DNA of 64,000 bases from Micromonospora coxensis (GTDB taxonomy: Bacteria; Actinomycetota; Actinomycetes; Mycobacteriales; Micromonosporaceae): NCBI RefSeq assembly GCF_900090295.1, contig NZ_LT607753.1, positions 6,448,001 through 6,512,000 of the forward strand. The letters run 5' to 3'. The translations under genes and the position numbers were made by a program. Below the pieces are notes generated by a model, which searched no databases, had not been told where the DNA came from, and was given only the letters and a program-made list of their open reading frames with translations. This document shows, piece after piece, positions 32,470-41,424 of this stretch. Numbering within the stretch: position 1 is the stretch's first letter; each line of letters begins with the position of its first letter.

Positions 32470-34014
32470 GTGGACCTTGTACCGGGCGCAGACCATGGAT
32501 CTCCGGCATTCGTGACCGACTGGGCGCGGTTGTTCGTCAGCTACTGCCAGTACGACGTGTTCACCGTGCCGGGTGCGTCCGGCGTGGGAATCTACGTCCT
32601 CGGTGACGACCTGGTGCACGTCGGCGGACCGCATCAGTTCACCGGCTTCTGCGGCATCCACACCGGCTGGATCGAGGCGCGCGTCCGTGTCCTGCCCGCG
32701 CCTCCGACGGTGATCGACACCGGCTGGGACGTGATCAGTGAGGCGACCCTGTGGAGTCCCAGCGGTCGGCTGTCGGTCGTCGGCCTGATGGGCGGCGGCG
32801 CCGAGGCTCTCACCGATGTGGCGGTCCCGCGCGGGCTGATCCGGGTACGGGTGCACGCCCGTGACCGCCTGCACGAGACCGTACGCACCGACGGCGACCC
32901 GCCCGAGCGGCACGAGCTGCACGTCTGGGCGGTGTCCGAGGAGACGCCCTGGCGCACCGTGCTGGCCGACCCGGGCGGCCGCGCCTGGGAGCAGAAGCCG
33001 GCGAAGGCCGCCGAGCAGGCGATGCTGTCACTGGTGCCGCGTCCGTCCAACCGTCCCGCCGTCCTTCGGCCGCTGCCCCCCGACCCGTACGAGGACGACG
33101 CCGGCCTGGCCCGCGTGGCGGTGGTCCGCCACCGACCCGCGCCGGTCGAGGTCCCGGTGGGGGTGCTGCCCGTCGGCGACCTGGAGGTCCGGCTGGAACG
33201 GGTCGACGGCGAGACGCTCACGTGGTCGTGGACCACCGCCGACGCGCCGATCTTCCCTGAGCCGCTGACCGCGCTGCCGGACGACGAGCCGAGCACCGTG
33301 CGGCTGACGTCCGGCCCGGACGGCGTCACGCTGCGGCACGAGGGTGTGCGGGGTCGGCACGCCGTCGCCCTCGGGCTGATCTGGGACCATCTGCTCGACG
33401 GCGCCGGCTCGTACCCGTGGCTCGAGACGTTGCGTGGGCAGGCCGCCGAGGCGACCGCGCAGGCCGAGAAGACCCGCCGCCTGAAGGCCGCGCACGACGC
33501 CGAGCGGTGGGGAGGTCCGCCGCCGCCGGAGCGTCTGCGCAGGCTCCCCAGCCAGGCGCAGTCCCTGGCCCGGATGGACCGCCCGTTGCTCGACCGCATC
33601 GACGCGCTGCCCGTCGCCCGCCGACGCGAGGCGGCCTGCTGGGCGGCCCGCCGCGCGATGCGGGTGGCCGGGCTGGAGCAGATCGGGTGGATCGCCGACG
33701 CGCTCGCCGCCGCCGAGGCCGCCCGCCCACTGCCCCGCTCCTTCACCGAGCAGGGCGGCGCCGCCGCGTTCCGCCGGCTCCTGGCCGATCCCGAGGTGCC
33801 GCACAGCACCGTCACGCTGCGCCGGGAGCCGACGAGGCTCGGCGCCCCGCACGTCACCGAGATGCTCCAGCAGGCTGCCGCGTTCCCCGCCCTGCTCGCC
33901 CTGGCCAACGACGATCCGCTGGTCGCCGCGATCGACGCCGTCCACCACGCGGCCCTCGCCCACGGCGACGACCGCGACCGGTTCCTCGCCGACGCCCACA
34001 CCGCCCTGCGCTGA
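32470..34014 (+). CDS. Protein of unknown function, 514 residues
   Basis: I do not recognise this protein. The N-terminal half (about 1-190) is beta-rich, with LFVSYCQYDVFTVPGASGVG, and looks like a small ligand- or partner-binding fold often called competence/immunity-like in actinomycetes. The middle (about 330-370) has a charged, coiled-coil-like helix (AAEATAQAEKTRRLKAAHDAE). The C-terminal 150 residues are helical with many Ala/Arg and recall the DUF-type immunity proteins. There is no signal peptide or transmembrane helix. The start is GTG and codon usage is typical of the region. Confidence 0.7.
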   Translation: MDLVPGADHGSPAFVTDWARLFVSYCQYDVFTVPGASGVGIYVLGDDLVHVGGPHQFTGFCGIHTGWIEARVRVLPAPPTVIDTGWDVISEATLWSPSGRLSVVGLMGGGAEALTDVAVPRGLIRVRVHARDRLHETVRTDGDPPERHELHVWAVSEETPWRTVLADPGGRAWEQKPAKAAEQAMLSLVPRPSNRPAVLRPLPPDPYEDDAGLARVAVVRHRPAPVEVPVGVLPVGDLEVRLERVDGETLTWSWTTADAPIFPEPLTALPDDEPSTVRLTSGPDGVTLRHEGVRGRHAVALGLIWDHLLDGAGSYPWLETLRGQAAEATAQAEKTRRLKAAHDAERWGGPPPPERLRRLPSQAQSLARMDRPLLDRIDALPVARRREAACWAARRAMRVAGLEQIGWIADALAAAEAARPLPRSFTEQGGAAAFRRLLADPEVPHSTVTLRREPTRLGAPHVTEMLQQAAAFPALLALANDDPLVAAIDAVHHAALAHGDDRDRFLADAHTALR

Positions 34015-34232
34015 ACCGCCGATCCGGCTGCCGAGGTGGGCGGCGGTACCGTCGCTGCCACCTGCGCAGCCGGGTCGGCAAACACGCCACTCAGCCCTTC
34101 TCGTCGTACCGACCGGGTAGCTTCAGGCCGGCGACACGCGGTGGACCCGATGTCGGTTCCGTCCAGGACGACCGCCTCGGCGGTGACCTAGCGTGGACCC
34201 GGCAGCCCGCCCGAACACGAGGGGACAGCACA

Positions 34233-34811
34233 ATGCGTGACCTGGTCTACACCGGTTTCATGTCGCTCGACGGCGTGGTGGACTCGCCCGGCGGTGGGCC
34301 GGGGGAGGAGCACCGCAGCGGCGGGTGGGTGTTCAAGGACCTCGAGTTCGTCCCGGAAGCGTGGTCGCTCAAGGGCGAGGAACTCACCGACACGACCGCG
34401 TTGATGTTCGGCCGCCGCAGCTACGAGGCGTTCGCGCCGGTCTGGCCCGGGTCGGAGGACCACGCCGCCTACCAGGAGCTGCCCAAGTACGTCGTGTCGA
34501 CCACGCTGTCCGACGACGCCCTCGTCGACGGCTGGGGGCCGACGACGATCCTGCGCTCGACCGAGGACGTCGCCGCGCTCAAGCAGGGCGAGGGCGGCGC
34601 GATCTTCATCCACGGGAGCGCGGAGCTGGCCCGGCGGCTGTCGGACGCGGGCCTGATCGACCAGTACAACCTGCTCGTCTTCCCCGTGCTGCTCGGCGCC
34701 GGCAAGAGCCTGTTCGGCCGGGCCGACCGGGACAAGCAGATGCTGACGCTGCGGGAGTCGGAGAGCTACCCGAACGGCATCCTGAAGCTGATCTACGACG
34801 TCCGACGCTGA
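34233..34811 (+). CDS. Dihydrofolate-reductase-family (RibD C-terminal) protein
   Basis: Protein of 192 residues. It starts with RDLVYTGFMSLDGVVDSPGG and contains LMFGRRSYEAFAPVW, IFIHGSAELARRLSDAGLID and FPVLLGAGKSLFG, which are the NADPH-binding and core elements of stand-alone RibD_C proteins. It has the same fold as the protein at 4504-5064 but is only distantly related. GAGGGG precedes the ATG. Its last 19 bases overlap the 3' end of the decayed AraC gene on the other strand, a pair often found together when the AraC gene is intact. Confidence 0.87.
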   Translation: MRDLVYTGFMSLDGVVDSPGGGPGEEHRSGGWVFKDLEFVPEAWSLKGEELTDTTALMFGRRSYEAFAPVWPGSEDHAAYQELPKYVVSTTLSDDALVDGWGPTTILRSTEDVAALKQGEGGAIFIHGSAELARRLSDAGLIDQYNLLVFPVLLGAGKSLFGRADRDKQMLTLRESESYPNGILKLIYDVRR

Positions 34812-35160
34812 TTTAGGTCGAGGGCGATCGCGCCGCCGGCGCCCTCGCGCGGCTGGCGGGTGGTACGGCCGACGTAGGAGCGCAGGGCCCGGGCCAGGTG
34901 CGGCTCGTCGAAGTAGTCCAGCTTGGCGACGACGTCGGTGGTCGGGACGCCGGCAGCCAGCAGCTCCGCCGCCGTGCGGGCCCGCTCGATCTGCCGTACC
35001 GCGCCCCGGGTCAGTCCGTCCGGCCGGCCTGTTCCCAGAACACCAGGCCCCACCGCACCCCTGCGACGGACGTCATCGTCGTGACCTGCTCGCTCGTGCA
35101 CGTCCACACGGTGTCGACCCACGGCGAGTCGGACCGGCGCGTCTCGAACCGCAGCCCCAC
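34793..35160 (-). pseudogene. AraC-family regulator with internal deletion and frameshift
   Basis: The start region (GTG at 35158-35160) encodes LRFETRRSDSPWVDTVW, then MTSVAGVRWGLVFWEQ, the N-terminus of an AraC regulator with a DUF6597-like head. It hits a TGA at 35011-35013. In another frame the sequence resumes as GLTRGAVRQIERARTAAELL, then DYFDEPHLARALRSYVGRTT, the second helix-turn-helix of an AraC domain, ending at TAG 34793-34795. The roughly 120 residues normally between these parts are missing, so the gene was inactivated by a deletion of about 350-400 bp that also shifted the frame. It lies next to a DHFR-family gene that it probably once regulated. Confidence 0.75.
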
Positions 35161-35228
35161 CGGCCTGGGATTCGCCGCGGCACGTCCTGGTGGCGGGCCC
35201 GGCCGCGCGGGGACACCGCCGGCGTCCC

Positions 35229-35865
35229 TCACAGGTACGACGGGTCCTGCGCGAGGAACGCCTCCGCCGTCACGGTGTCCGGCGCGGACCACAGGTTCTC
35301 GATCGCGGCCAGGTACCGCTGGGCGACCGCGGCGTCGTTGCGGGCTTCGAAGACCGGCAGCGGACGGGAGGGCGACCGATTGAGGTACGGCACGAAGAAG
35401 CTGGTGCCGTCGGGCTGGTCGAAGGAGTAGCTGCGCATGCGCGGTGGTGCGTCGTAGAGGCGGATGGCGACACTCCCGGGCCGTGCCGACCCCGCCTCGC
35501 AGGCGAGGGAGAAGTCGCGCAGGTCGATCAGCGACCGCAGATGCAGGCGATTCTCCTCACGCAACTGCACGGTGGAGATCATGAACTCGCGTGCGGTCGC
35601 CTCCACGTGGGGGCTGCGCGGGTTGAGGACCAGGAACCGGACGTCCACGCCCTCCCGGATCCGCTGCTGCAACTCGGCCACGTTCAGGGCCGGCGTGTAG
35701 GCCAGGTTCGTCGCCGTCAGGAGGATGCTCCGTCGGGCTACTGCGGAAGTGTCCCTCGTTCCGGAGCGTCACCTGCGCGTCGTTGGCGAGCAGACTCCGG
35801 ATCGCCTGGGCCGCCGCCAGCCCTTCGCTGGACGACCCGATGAAGACCCGTGCTCGCCGTGTCAT
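35229..35865 (-). pseudogene. TIR-like/nucleotide-binding protein fused to a PLD/DUF5919-like part, broken
   Basis: From the ATG at 35865 the frame encodes RARVFIGSSSEGLAAAQAIR and then VTLRNEGHF, the first 45 residues of the TIR-like domain found in CAP12/Pycsar effectors. That frame then loses similarity. A second frame opens and reads ARRSILLTATNLAYTPALNV, then REGVDVRFLVLNPRSPHVEA, typical of a C-terminal phospholipase-D/DUF5919-like helix-strand unit, ending at 35229. The rest of the TIR-like domain is missing. This is an internally deleted, frameshifted gene, adjacent to the broken AraC gene. The intact ancestor may have been a nucleotide-triggered defence or stress effector, which is an inference. 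Confidence 0.65.
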
Positions 35866-36093
35866 CCGGCCTCCCGGTCGCGGCTCCACATGGCATCCGA
35901 CCATGGCCCAGAACGGCATCCACGCCGTGTCACCTGCTCCTTCGCCGGCACTGCCGATCAGCGGTCGCCGTCGACCGATCGAGTCGCCGCCCGCCGCCGC
36001 CCGCCGTCGGGGCCGGCTCCCGGCGACGGCGCAGCCTGTTGACCCAAACGGCCGTCACCGACCCGCCATCCACGGGATCCTGCATCCGACGGG

Positions 36094-37737
36094 ATGGGGG
36101 TGGCCTGGGTGACGAGAGCTGGTCGAGGTGCGGCGGTGCTGCTGCTCGGCGCCGTGCCACCGATGGTGGAGATGGCGGCGTTGGTCGGCTTCGGCCTCGG
36201 GGCGGCCCAGGCGCTCGCGCCGCAGTCGACGGCGATCTGGCCGTACGACTCGTATCACGACCTGCGGTGGTTGCTCGTCTACCACGATTCGTGGCCGGCC
36301 TTCGTCGCCGGACTGGTGGTGGTCGTCGTCGCCCGTGGCGTGTTGTCGGCCGGGCTGACCGCGCTGTCCTGGCCGGCGGAGACGCCGCGTCCTTCGATGC
36401 GCCAGCTGGTACGCCGCAACATCGAGGTCGCCGCGCTCGCCACGGTGATCATCTCGCCGTGGGCGGCGATCTCGGTGGCGTTCTCCGCGGTCGCGCTGTC
36501 CTGGTATCTCTTCGCCTCGGTGATACCCCTGTTGGTGATCGCCCCGTTCCTGCTACGCGCCGGCGTGACGGCGCACTGGTGGAAGGGGCTGCCGTCGGTT
36601 CAGCTGCTGCTCTGGTCCGTGGTCAACTTCCTGGTGATCACCGCGGCCGGCGCCGTGATCGTCAGCGTCCCGCAGTGGTGGCGGGTGCCGGTGGCCGGCC
36701 TCGCGGGGGTGGCCAACGGGCTGCTGTGGCGCACGACCGTGATCGCGGCCGTCCGGCACGAGCGGCCTCGCTGGGCGGCGGTGCCGGTGACACCGGTGGT
36801 CATCATCCTCACCATGGCCACCGCCGTCGCCGCGCCGTCACTGATCAGCGTGGCCTCCGGCACGACCGGTCGGTGGCGACCACCCGTCACGGCGGAGCCG
36901 CTGCCGGCCACCGTGCCGTACGCGGTCATCGTCCTCGCCGGCTTCGAGTCCGGCTGGGACGGGCAGCTGCCCGCGGACCCCCGGGTCGCGCACTTCTCCT
37001 ACGCGGGCGTGACCCGGGACGGCCGACCCCTGCCGTACGCGCCGGAGGCGACCCACCGGTCACTGGACTCCAGCGCGGCGCTGCTCGCCGCGCAGGTCGA
37101 CGCCCTGCACCGGCGTACCCGCCGCCCCGTCGCCCTCCTCGGAGAGAGCGAAGGGGCCCTGGTGATCCGCACCTACCTGGAGAAGTTCCCGCACAGCCCG
37201 GTCCAGGCGGCCCTCCTGTTCAGCCCGCTGATCTGGCCGGGACGGGCCTACTATCCGCCGCCCGGCCACGAGGGCTGGGGAACGGTCGCCGGATGGGAAC
37301 TGCGGGTCATCGCCGCCCTGACGAACCTCACCAAGGCCGTCGACGCGAGCCCGGACGAGCCGTTCGTGCGCTCGGTCATCGTCGAGGCCCCCTTCTACCG
37401 CAACCGCATCCTGTGCCCGGTGCCCGGAATCCGCATGATGGCCTTCCTGCCGCTGGTCAGCGCCGCCGAGGCGCCCTCCGGGGAGTACTCCCGGATACCG
37501 GTCGTCGAGGTGCCGGCCCTGCACGGCGGCCTGCTCAACCGCCGCGCCATCCACGAACGCGCGATGCGGTTCCTGGCCGGGCAGCCGGTCACCCAGCCCT
37601 GGCGCGGCTACGTGGTGCTGCAGCGACTCGGCGCGGCCTGGCAGTCCCCGCCGCTGGTGCTGGCGGTCAACCCGATCTGGAGCACCTCCCGCGAGGGGGA
37701 CCCGGCCCTGAGCGGCCGTATCTGCCAGCCCCGATGA
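36094..37737 (+). CDS. Polytopic membrane protein with C-terminal alpha/beta-hydrolase-like domain
   Basis: Protein of 547 residues. About six transmembrane helices fill residues 10-265. The C-terminal half is soluble, probably outside the membrane. It begins YAVIVLAGFESGW and contains the nucleophile-elbow pattern LLGESEGALVIRTYLEKF (GESEG), then FSPLIWPGR and a late histidine in VPALHGGLLNRRAIHERAM. This could be a serine hydrolase with Ser in GESEG and a His near residue 475. No close family is recognised. A GTG at 36109 is an alternative start. There is no obvious operon partner. Confidence 0.72.
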   Translation: MGVAWVTRAGRGAAVLLLGAVPPMVEMAALVGFGLGAAQALAPQSTAIWPYDSYHDLRWLLVYHDSWPAFVAGLVVVVVARGVLSAGLTALSWPAETPRPSMRQLVRRNIEVAALATVIISPWAAISVAFSAVALSWYLFASVIPLLVIAPFLLRAGVTAHWWKGLPSVQLLLWSVVNFLVITAAGAVIVSVPQWWRVPVAGLAGVANGLLWRTTVIAAVRHERPRWAAVPVTPVVIILTMATAVAAPSLISVASGTTGRWRPPVTAEPLPATVPYAVIVLAGFESGWDGQLPADPRVAHFSYAGVTRDGRPLPYAPEATHRSLDSSAALLAAQVDALHRRTRRPVALLGESEGALVIRTYLEKFPHSPVQAALLFSPLIWPGRAYYPPPGHEGWGTVAGWELRVIAALTNLTKAVDASPDEPFVRSVIVEAPFYRNRILCPVPGIRMMAFLPLVSAAEAPSGEYSRIPVVEVPALHGGLLNRRAIHERAMRFLAGQPVTQPWRGYVVLQRLGAAWQSPPLVLAVNPIWSTSREGDPALSGRICQPR

Positions 37738-37927
37738 CATCGTGACGGACCGCGGCGGTCGACCCGCTCGCCGTGGTGGCGCCGCGCCCGGCGGACGACT
37801 CCGGGCGCCTGGTGCGCTGCCGCGCGCGGTCACCGGGTTCGATCCGTCGGGCGCCGCGCGGCTGGGGCAGCAGGGCGATGACCGGGGCCGTCAGAAGGAG
37901 GGGGGCGAGCCGAGGCTCCGAGGCGGC

Positions 37928-38824
37928 TCAGGGTCGGGAGAACAGGACCCACCGGTCCAGGTGTGGCAGCAGGTGCGCGTGCTCGCGCAGCGTGACGGCC
38001 GGTGTGGCGAGCGTGTTCTCGGCGAGCGTGTAGTGCTCGAACGCCAGACGCCACGCCTCGTCCGGGTCGGTGGGTGGCCGGGCGACCGTGAGCCAGGTCG
38101 TCACCTCCCACGCGGCGACCGGCTCCGCGCCGTATCGCTCGTACCAGCGGCGGGCCGCCGCGACCAGCAGGTCGTGACCGTACCCGCAGGCGTCGTGCAG
38201 AGCGTCGACGTAGGCGTAGACCGCCCACGGCTGCGCGACCGGCAGCAGCACGAGCGTCGCGCGCTCCTCGGTCGACCCGAACCAGTCCTGGACACCCGTG
38301 TCGGGCCCGACCAGGGGCTCGCGGCCACCTTCCCAACCGAACAGGTGCCGGTTGACGGCGATCTCCACCGGATCGGCGCCGGTGACGGCGGCGCGGATCT
38401 CCTGCGCGGCCGGGGCGTCGCCGTAACGGGCACGGGTGGCCTCGCGCTCGAGTTCGATCGTCTCGTCGACCCGGGCGACGAGGCCGTCGGGATAGTGCGC
38501 GTGTCGCTCGGCCAGCCGGGCGTCGACATCGATCGTCTCGGCCCGGGCCAGCACGCCCGCCGGGCTGCTGTCGGCGCCGTTGCTGCCCTCGTCGAAGTAG
38601 AACCGCGAGAACAGGCTCCCGTCGCGTGCCGCGTGCCGCGGGCACAGCACCGGCCAGCGACCCGTACGCGCGACCGCCGCCCGGGCCGCCGCCCACGCGT
38701 CGAGCATCTCGTCCGGGGACACGTCGACCAGCAGCGCCCGGCCCCCGCCGGCGGCGTCCAGCACGTACGCCTCCCGGCCGGCCAGGCCGGCGGTGTCGAG
38801 GATGGACTGTTCCCGTGGAGTCAC
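37928..38824 (-). CDS. DUF4253 domain-containing protein
   Basis: Soluble protein of 298 residues. The C-terminal third is DUF4253-like: LVLLPVAQPWAVYAYV, RRWYERYGAEPVAAWEVTTW, then VARPPTDPDEAWRLAFEHYT and DRWVLFSRP. The N-terminal part (GRWPVLCPRHAARDGSLFSR) is also seen in longer family members. The function is unknown; neighbours in this family often include toxin/immunity-type genes, but none is evident here. The GTG start overlaps the TGA of a small upstream ORF (GTGA), hinting at coupled translation. Confidence 0.75.
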   Translation of the reverse strand: MTPREQSILDTAGLAGREAYVLDAAGGGRALLVDVSPDEMLDAWAAARAAVARTGRWPVLCPRHAARDGSLFSRFYFDEGSNGADSSPAGVLARAETIDVDARLAERHAHYPDGLVARVDETIELEREATRARYGDAPAAQEIRAAVTGADPVEIAVNRHLFGWEGGREPLVGPDTGVQDWFGSTEERATLVLLPVAQPWAVYAYVDALHDACGYGHDLLVAAARRWYERYGAEPVAAWEVTTWLTVARPPTDPDEAWRLAFEHYTLAENTLATPAVTLREHAHLLPHLDRWVLFSRP

Positions 38825-39051
38825 GAGCGGAGCCTACCGACGCTCGGACGGGTCTGGGGACCTGCTGCCGTGGCGGCCGGGCGGGTTCGGGCGGCGGGCC
38901 GGGGCATGAGTCCGGGCTGAGCGGGATCGGCGCTGTCGCCGACCCGGGTCACGTACCAGCGGATGCGGACGCCGACGGGTTCGGTCCGCCCACCGTCCGC
39001 CGCCCTGGGCGACCGCACGACCGCGCCGCTGGGCCGGCCACCCCCCGACAT
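38821..39051 (-). CDS. Possible small protein upstream of the DUF4253 gene
   Basis: A 76-codon frame whose TGA overlaps the GTG of the DUF4253 gene by four bases. The centre reads TEPVGVRIRWYVTRVGDSAD, plausible protein-like sequence, while the ends are Pro/Arg-rich. There is no Shine-Dalgarno before the ATG at 39051, and the start abuts the Zur-like site. The case rests on the GTGA overlap and the lack of a ribosome-binding site for the downstream gene. It could be spurious. Confidence 0.3.
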   Translation of the reverse strand: MSGGGRPSGAVVRSPRAADGGRTEPVGVRIRWYVTRVGDSADPAQPGLMPRPAARTRPAATAAGPQTRPSVGRLRS

Positions 39052-39073
39052 TAATGAAAACGAAAACCGTTAA
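39051..39073 (+). promoter_or_regulatory. Zur-like operator/promoter of the L32-COG0523 operon
   Basis: A 23-bp AT-rich island (TTAATGAAAACG at 39051-39062, then AAAACCGTTAA at 39063-39073) in very GC-rich DNA, 33 bases upstream of the L32 start. TTAATG and CGTTAA are imperfect inverted ends, and ATGAAAACG matches one half of actinobacterial Zur boxes. The right half is degenerate. The genes behind it (L32 paralogue, COG0523 GTPase) are the classic Zur regulon. Confidence 0.55.
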
Positions 39074-39106
39074 GATCCTGCGGACGGCAACCAAGGGGAG
39101 GATGGC

Positions 39107-39286
39107 ATGGCGGTACCCAAGCGGAAGATGTCGCGGTCGAACACCCGGCACCGGCGCGCGCAGTGGAAGGCGAGCGTGCCCCCACTGACCCCCTGCCCCT
39201 GTCCCCGCAGGGAGATGGTGGTCCCGCACCGGGCCTGCGCGCACTGCGGCCTGTACAAGGGACGACAGGTGGTGGATCAGCCGTGA
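39107..39286 (+). CDS. rpmF: 50S ribosomal protein L32, alternative paralogue
   Basis: Ribosomal protein of 59 residues beginning [20 protein letters not shown], the invariant L32 start, and ending [15 protein letters not shown]. Zinc-ribbon L32 proteins carry two CxxC knuckles. Here the second is normal (C44-x2-C47), but the first is CxC (C30, C32) and out of register by one residue. Zinc binding may therefore be weak. Such variants are usually made under zinc starvation to replace the zinc-containing L32. GGGGAGG precedes the ATG, and the stop overlaps the GTG of the COG0523 gene (GTGA). Confidence 0.9.
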   Translation: MAVPKRKMSRSNTRHRRAQWKASVPPLTPCPCPRREMVVPHRACAHCGLYKGRQVVDQP

Positions 39287-40515
39287 CCGGCCGGCTGCCG
39301 GTGACGGTGCTGTCGGGATTCCTCGGCGCGGGGAAGACCAGCCTGCTCAACCACGTCCTGGCCAACCGGGACGGGCTGCGGGTGGCGGTGATCGTCAACG
39401 ACATGAGCGAGGTGAACATCGACGCCGCGCTGGTGCGCGACGGCGCGACGCTGTCGCGCACCGAGGAGCGGCTGGTCGAGCTGACCAACGGGTGCATCTG
39501 CTGCACCCTGCGCGAGGACCTGCTCGACGAGGTGGCCCGGTTGGCGCGCCAGGGCCGCTTCGACTACCTGCTGATCGAGTCCAGCGGCATCTCCGAACCG
39601 ATGCCGGTGGCCGCCACGTTCGCCTTCGGGGTGGAGGACGGGCAGGTCCTCGACGACCTGGCCCGGCTCGACACCACCGTCACGGTGGTCGACGCGGCGG
39701 GTCTGCTGGCCCGCGTCGAGGCGGGGGAGACGCTGCAGGCGCGCGGGCTGGCCGCGTACGAGGGCGACGACCGCAGCATCGCCGACCTGCTGGTCGACCA
39801 GATCGAGTTCGCCGACGTGCTGGTGGTCAACAAGACCGACCTGGTGGCCCCGGACGATCTGGCGGTGGTGCGGGCGCTGCTGACCCGGCTGAACCCGGCC
39901 GCCCGGCAGGTGCCCGCCGTACACGGGCGAGTGCCGCCGCGCGAGATCCTGCACACCGGCCGGTTCGACCTGGACCGCGCGGAGACCGCGCCCGGCTGGG
40001 TCGCCGAACTCAACGGCGCGCACGTGCCGGAGACCGAGGAGTACGGCATCTCCAGCATCGTGTTCCGTGACCACCGGCCGTTCCACCCGCAGCGGCTGTG
40101 GGACCTGCTGACCGGTGGCCTCGACGGCTACGGCGTGCTGCGGTCGAAGGGCTTCCTCTGGTTGGCCAGCCGTCCGGACGTGCAGGCCCTGTGGTCACAG
40201 GCCGGACCGTCCGGGCGCTGCGATCCGGTCGGCATCCCGGTGGCGGTGTCCGGGGACTGGCCACAGGATCCCGCCGAGCGGACGGAGCTGGAGTCCCGCT
40301 GGCACCCGGTCTTCGGTGACCGGCAGCAGGAACTGGTCCTCATCGGCGTCGGCCTGGACGGCGACGGCCTGCGCGCGGCGCTGACCGCCTGCCTGCTCAC
40401 CGACGCCGAGATCGCCGCCGGGGAGCCCGCCTGGCGGGCCCTTGCCGACCCGTTCCCCGAATGGGACCTCGGCGACCTGCACGACCACGACATCGCCGAA
40501 TCCGTCCCGGCCTGA
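39283..40515 (+). CDS. COG0523-family GTPase, zinc-type metallochaperone (CobW/YciC-like)
   Basis: Protein of 410 residues. The P-loop is GFLGAGKTS (12-20), the metal-binding CICC motif is at 71-74 after ELTNG, the switch-like ESSGISEP follows at about 99-106, and the guanine-specificity loop NKTD is at 183-186. The C-terminal CobW_C domain spans about 270-395. COG0523 proteins with the CxCC motif use GTP to deliver zinc to client enzymes under zinc limitation. The GTG start overlaps the L32 stop, and the shared Zur-like site upstream supports this role. The histidine/aspartate-rich tail DLGDLHDHD may also bind metal. Confidence 0.92.
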   Translation: MTGRLPVTVLSGFLGAGKTSLLNHVLANRDGLRVAVIVNDMSEVNIDAALVRDGATLSRTEERLVELTNGCICCTLREDLLDEVARLARQGRFDYLLIESSGISEPMPVAATFAFGVEDGQVLDDLARLDTTVTVVDAAGLLARVEAGETLQARGLAAYEGDDRSIADLLVDQIEFADVLVVNKTDLVAPDDLAVVRALLTRLNPAARQVPAVHGRVPPREILHTGRFDLDRAETAPGWVAELNGAHVPETEEYGISSIVFRDHRPFHPQRLWDLLTGGLDGYGVLRSKGFLWLASRPDVQALWSQAGPSGRCDPVGIPVAVSGDWPQDPAERTELESRWHPVFGDRQQELVLIGVGLDGDGLRAALTACLLTDAEIAAGEPAWRALADPFPEWDLGDLHDHDIAESVPA

Positions 40516-40517
40516 CG

Positions 40518-41246
40518 GTGCCGCCCGCCCTGACGCCGAAGGACGTCGCCCGGTGGCGGCGCGGCTGGGAGAGCATGATGCGTCACTACCAGCCGGGCCG
40601 CGACGATCTCCTCGCCGCCGGCCTCGCCGCCGCCGAGGAGATCCACGGGCGCGCGCCCGAGCGGGTCCTCGACGTCGGTGGTGGGCCCGGCACCACTGCC
40701 GAGGTCCTGCTGCGCCGGTGGCCCGGCGCGCACGTCACCGTGCTGGACGTCGACCCGGCCCTGCTGGCGTTGACCTCCACCGCCCTGCCGCACGTGCGTA
40801 CCGTCCGGGCCGATTTCGGCACGGCCCGGTGGCTCGCGTCCGCCGGTGGCCCGTACGACCTGGCGCTGGCCCTGATGACCCTGCACTACCTGCCCGAGGA
40901 CCGGGTGCGCGACTGGTACGCCGAGGCCCGGCGGCTGCTGCGACCGGGCGGGCTGCTCCTGGTCGCCGACGCCGTGCCGGACGCACCCGTGTCCAGCCGG
41001 CGTCAGGGCGGTGCGGCGGACCCGTGGACCGAGTGGTGGGCCGCCCTGGCCCGTGAGCCGGCGATGACCCCGCTGCTGCGTGAGCGGGCGCAGGCCCTGG
41101 TCGGCCTCTCCGGCGGGGAGTTCGTCGCCCCGGTCCCGTGGCACCGCGAGGTGGCCCGGCGAGCCGGGTTCCTCGACCCCACGGTGCCCCACCACCGCGC
41201 CGGTCACGCCCTGATGGCGTTCCGCCGTCCTCCGGACAGGCGGTGA
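40518..41246 (+). CDS. Class I SAM-dependent methyltransferase
   Basis: Protein of 242 residues. The glycine-rich SAM motif I is RVLDVGGGPGTTAEVLL (about 49-65). The acidic end of strand 2 is VTVLDVDP, motif II-like ADFGTARW follows, and the post-motif ALALMTLHYLPEDRV leads into LRPGGLLLVADAV. The fold is that of Rossmann-type methyltransferases acting on small molecules; the substrate is unknown. The GTG start lies two bases after the COG0523 stop, so it is the third gene of the zinc-linked operon, and a role in that response is possible but unproven. Confidence 0.85.
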   Translation: MPPALTPKDVARWRRGWESMMRHYQPGRDDLLAAGLAAAEEIHGRAPERVLDVGGGPGTTAEVLLRRWPGAHVTVLDVDPALLALTSTALPHVRTVRADFGTARWLASAGGPYDLALALMTLHYLPEDRVRDWYAEARRLLRPGGLLLVADAVPDAPVSSRRQGGAADPWTEWWAALAREPAMTPLLRERAQALVGLSGGEFVAPVPWHREVARRAGFLDPTVPHHRAGHALMAFRRPPDRR

Positions 41247-41286
41247 TCGGACGCGGTCGAGGAATGTCTTTCCTTGATCCACTGAC

Positions 41287-41364
41287 AACTTTCGTCCTGA
41301 CCGACAAAAGTTGGGATCAGATCGGCCGAAGCTCTGGACATGCGCCACGGAAGCCTCCTACTGT
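41287..41364 (+). promoter_or_regulatory. Promoter with 26-bp operator upstream of the ROK regulator
   Basis: An inverted repeat at 41287-41312 begins AACTTTCGTCC and ends CGACAAAAGTT. After exactly 22 bases comes a -35 candidate TGGACA (41335-41340), then 18 bases and a -10 candidate TACTGT (41359-41364). The same arrangement with very similar sequence is found at 56635-56711. The ROK start codon is 60 bases downstream, so the regulator probably controls itself. Confidence 0.7.
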
Positions 41365-41424
41365 GTCGAACACAACACATCGGCGTCACGTCGATGTGAA
41401 CGAGTTCGATGAAGAGGTGAGTCC

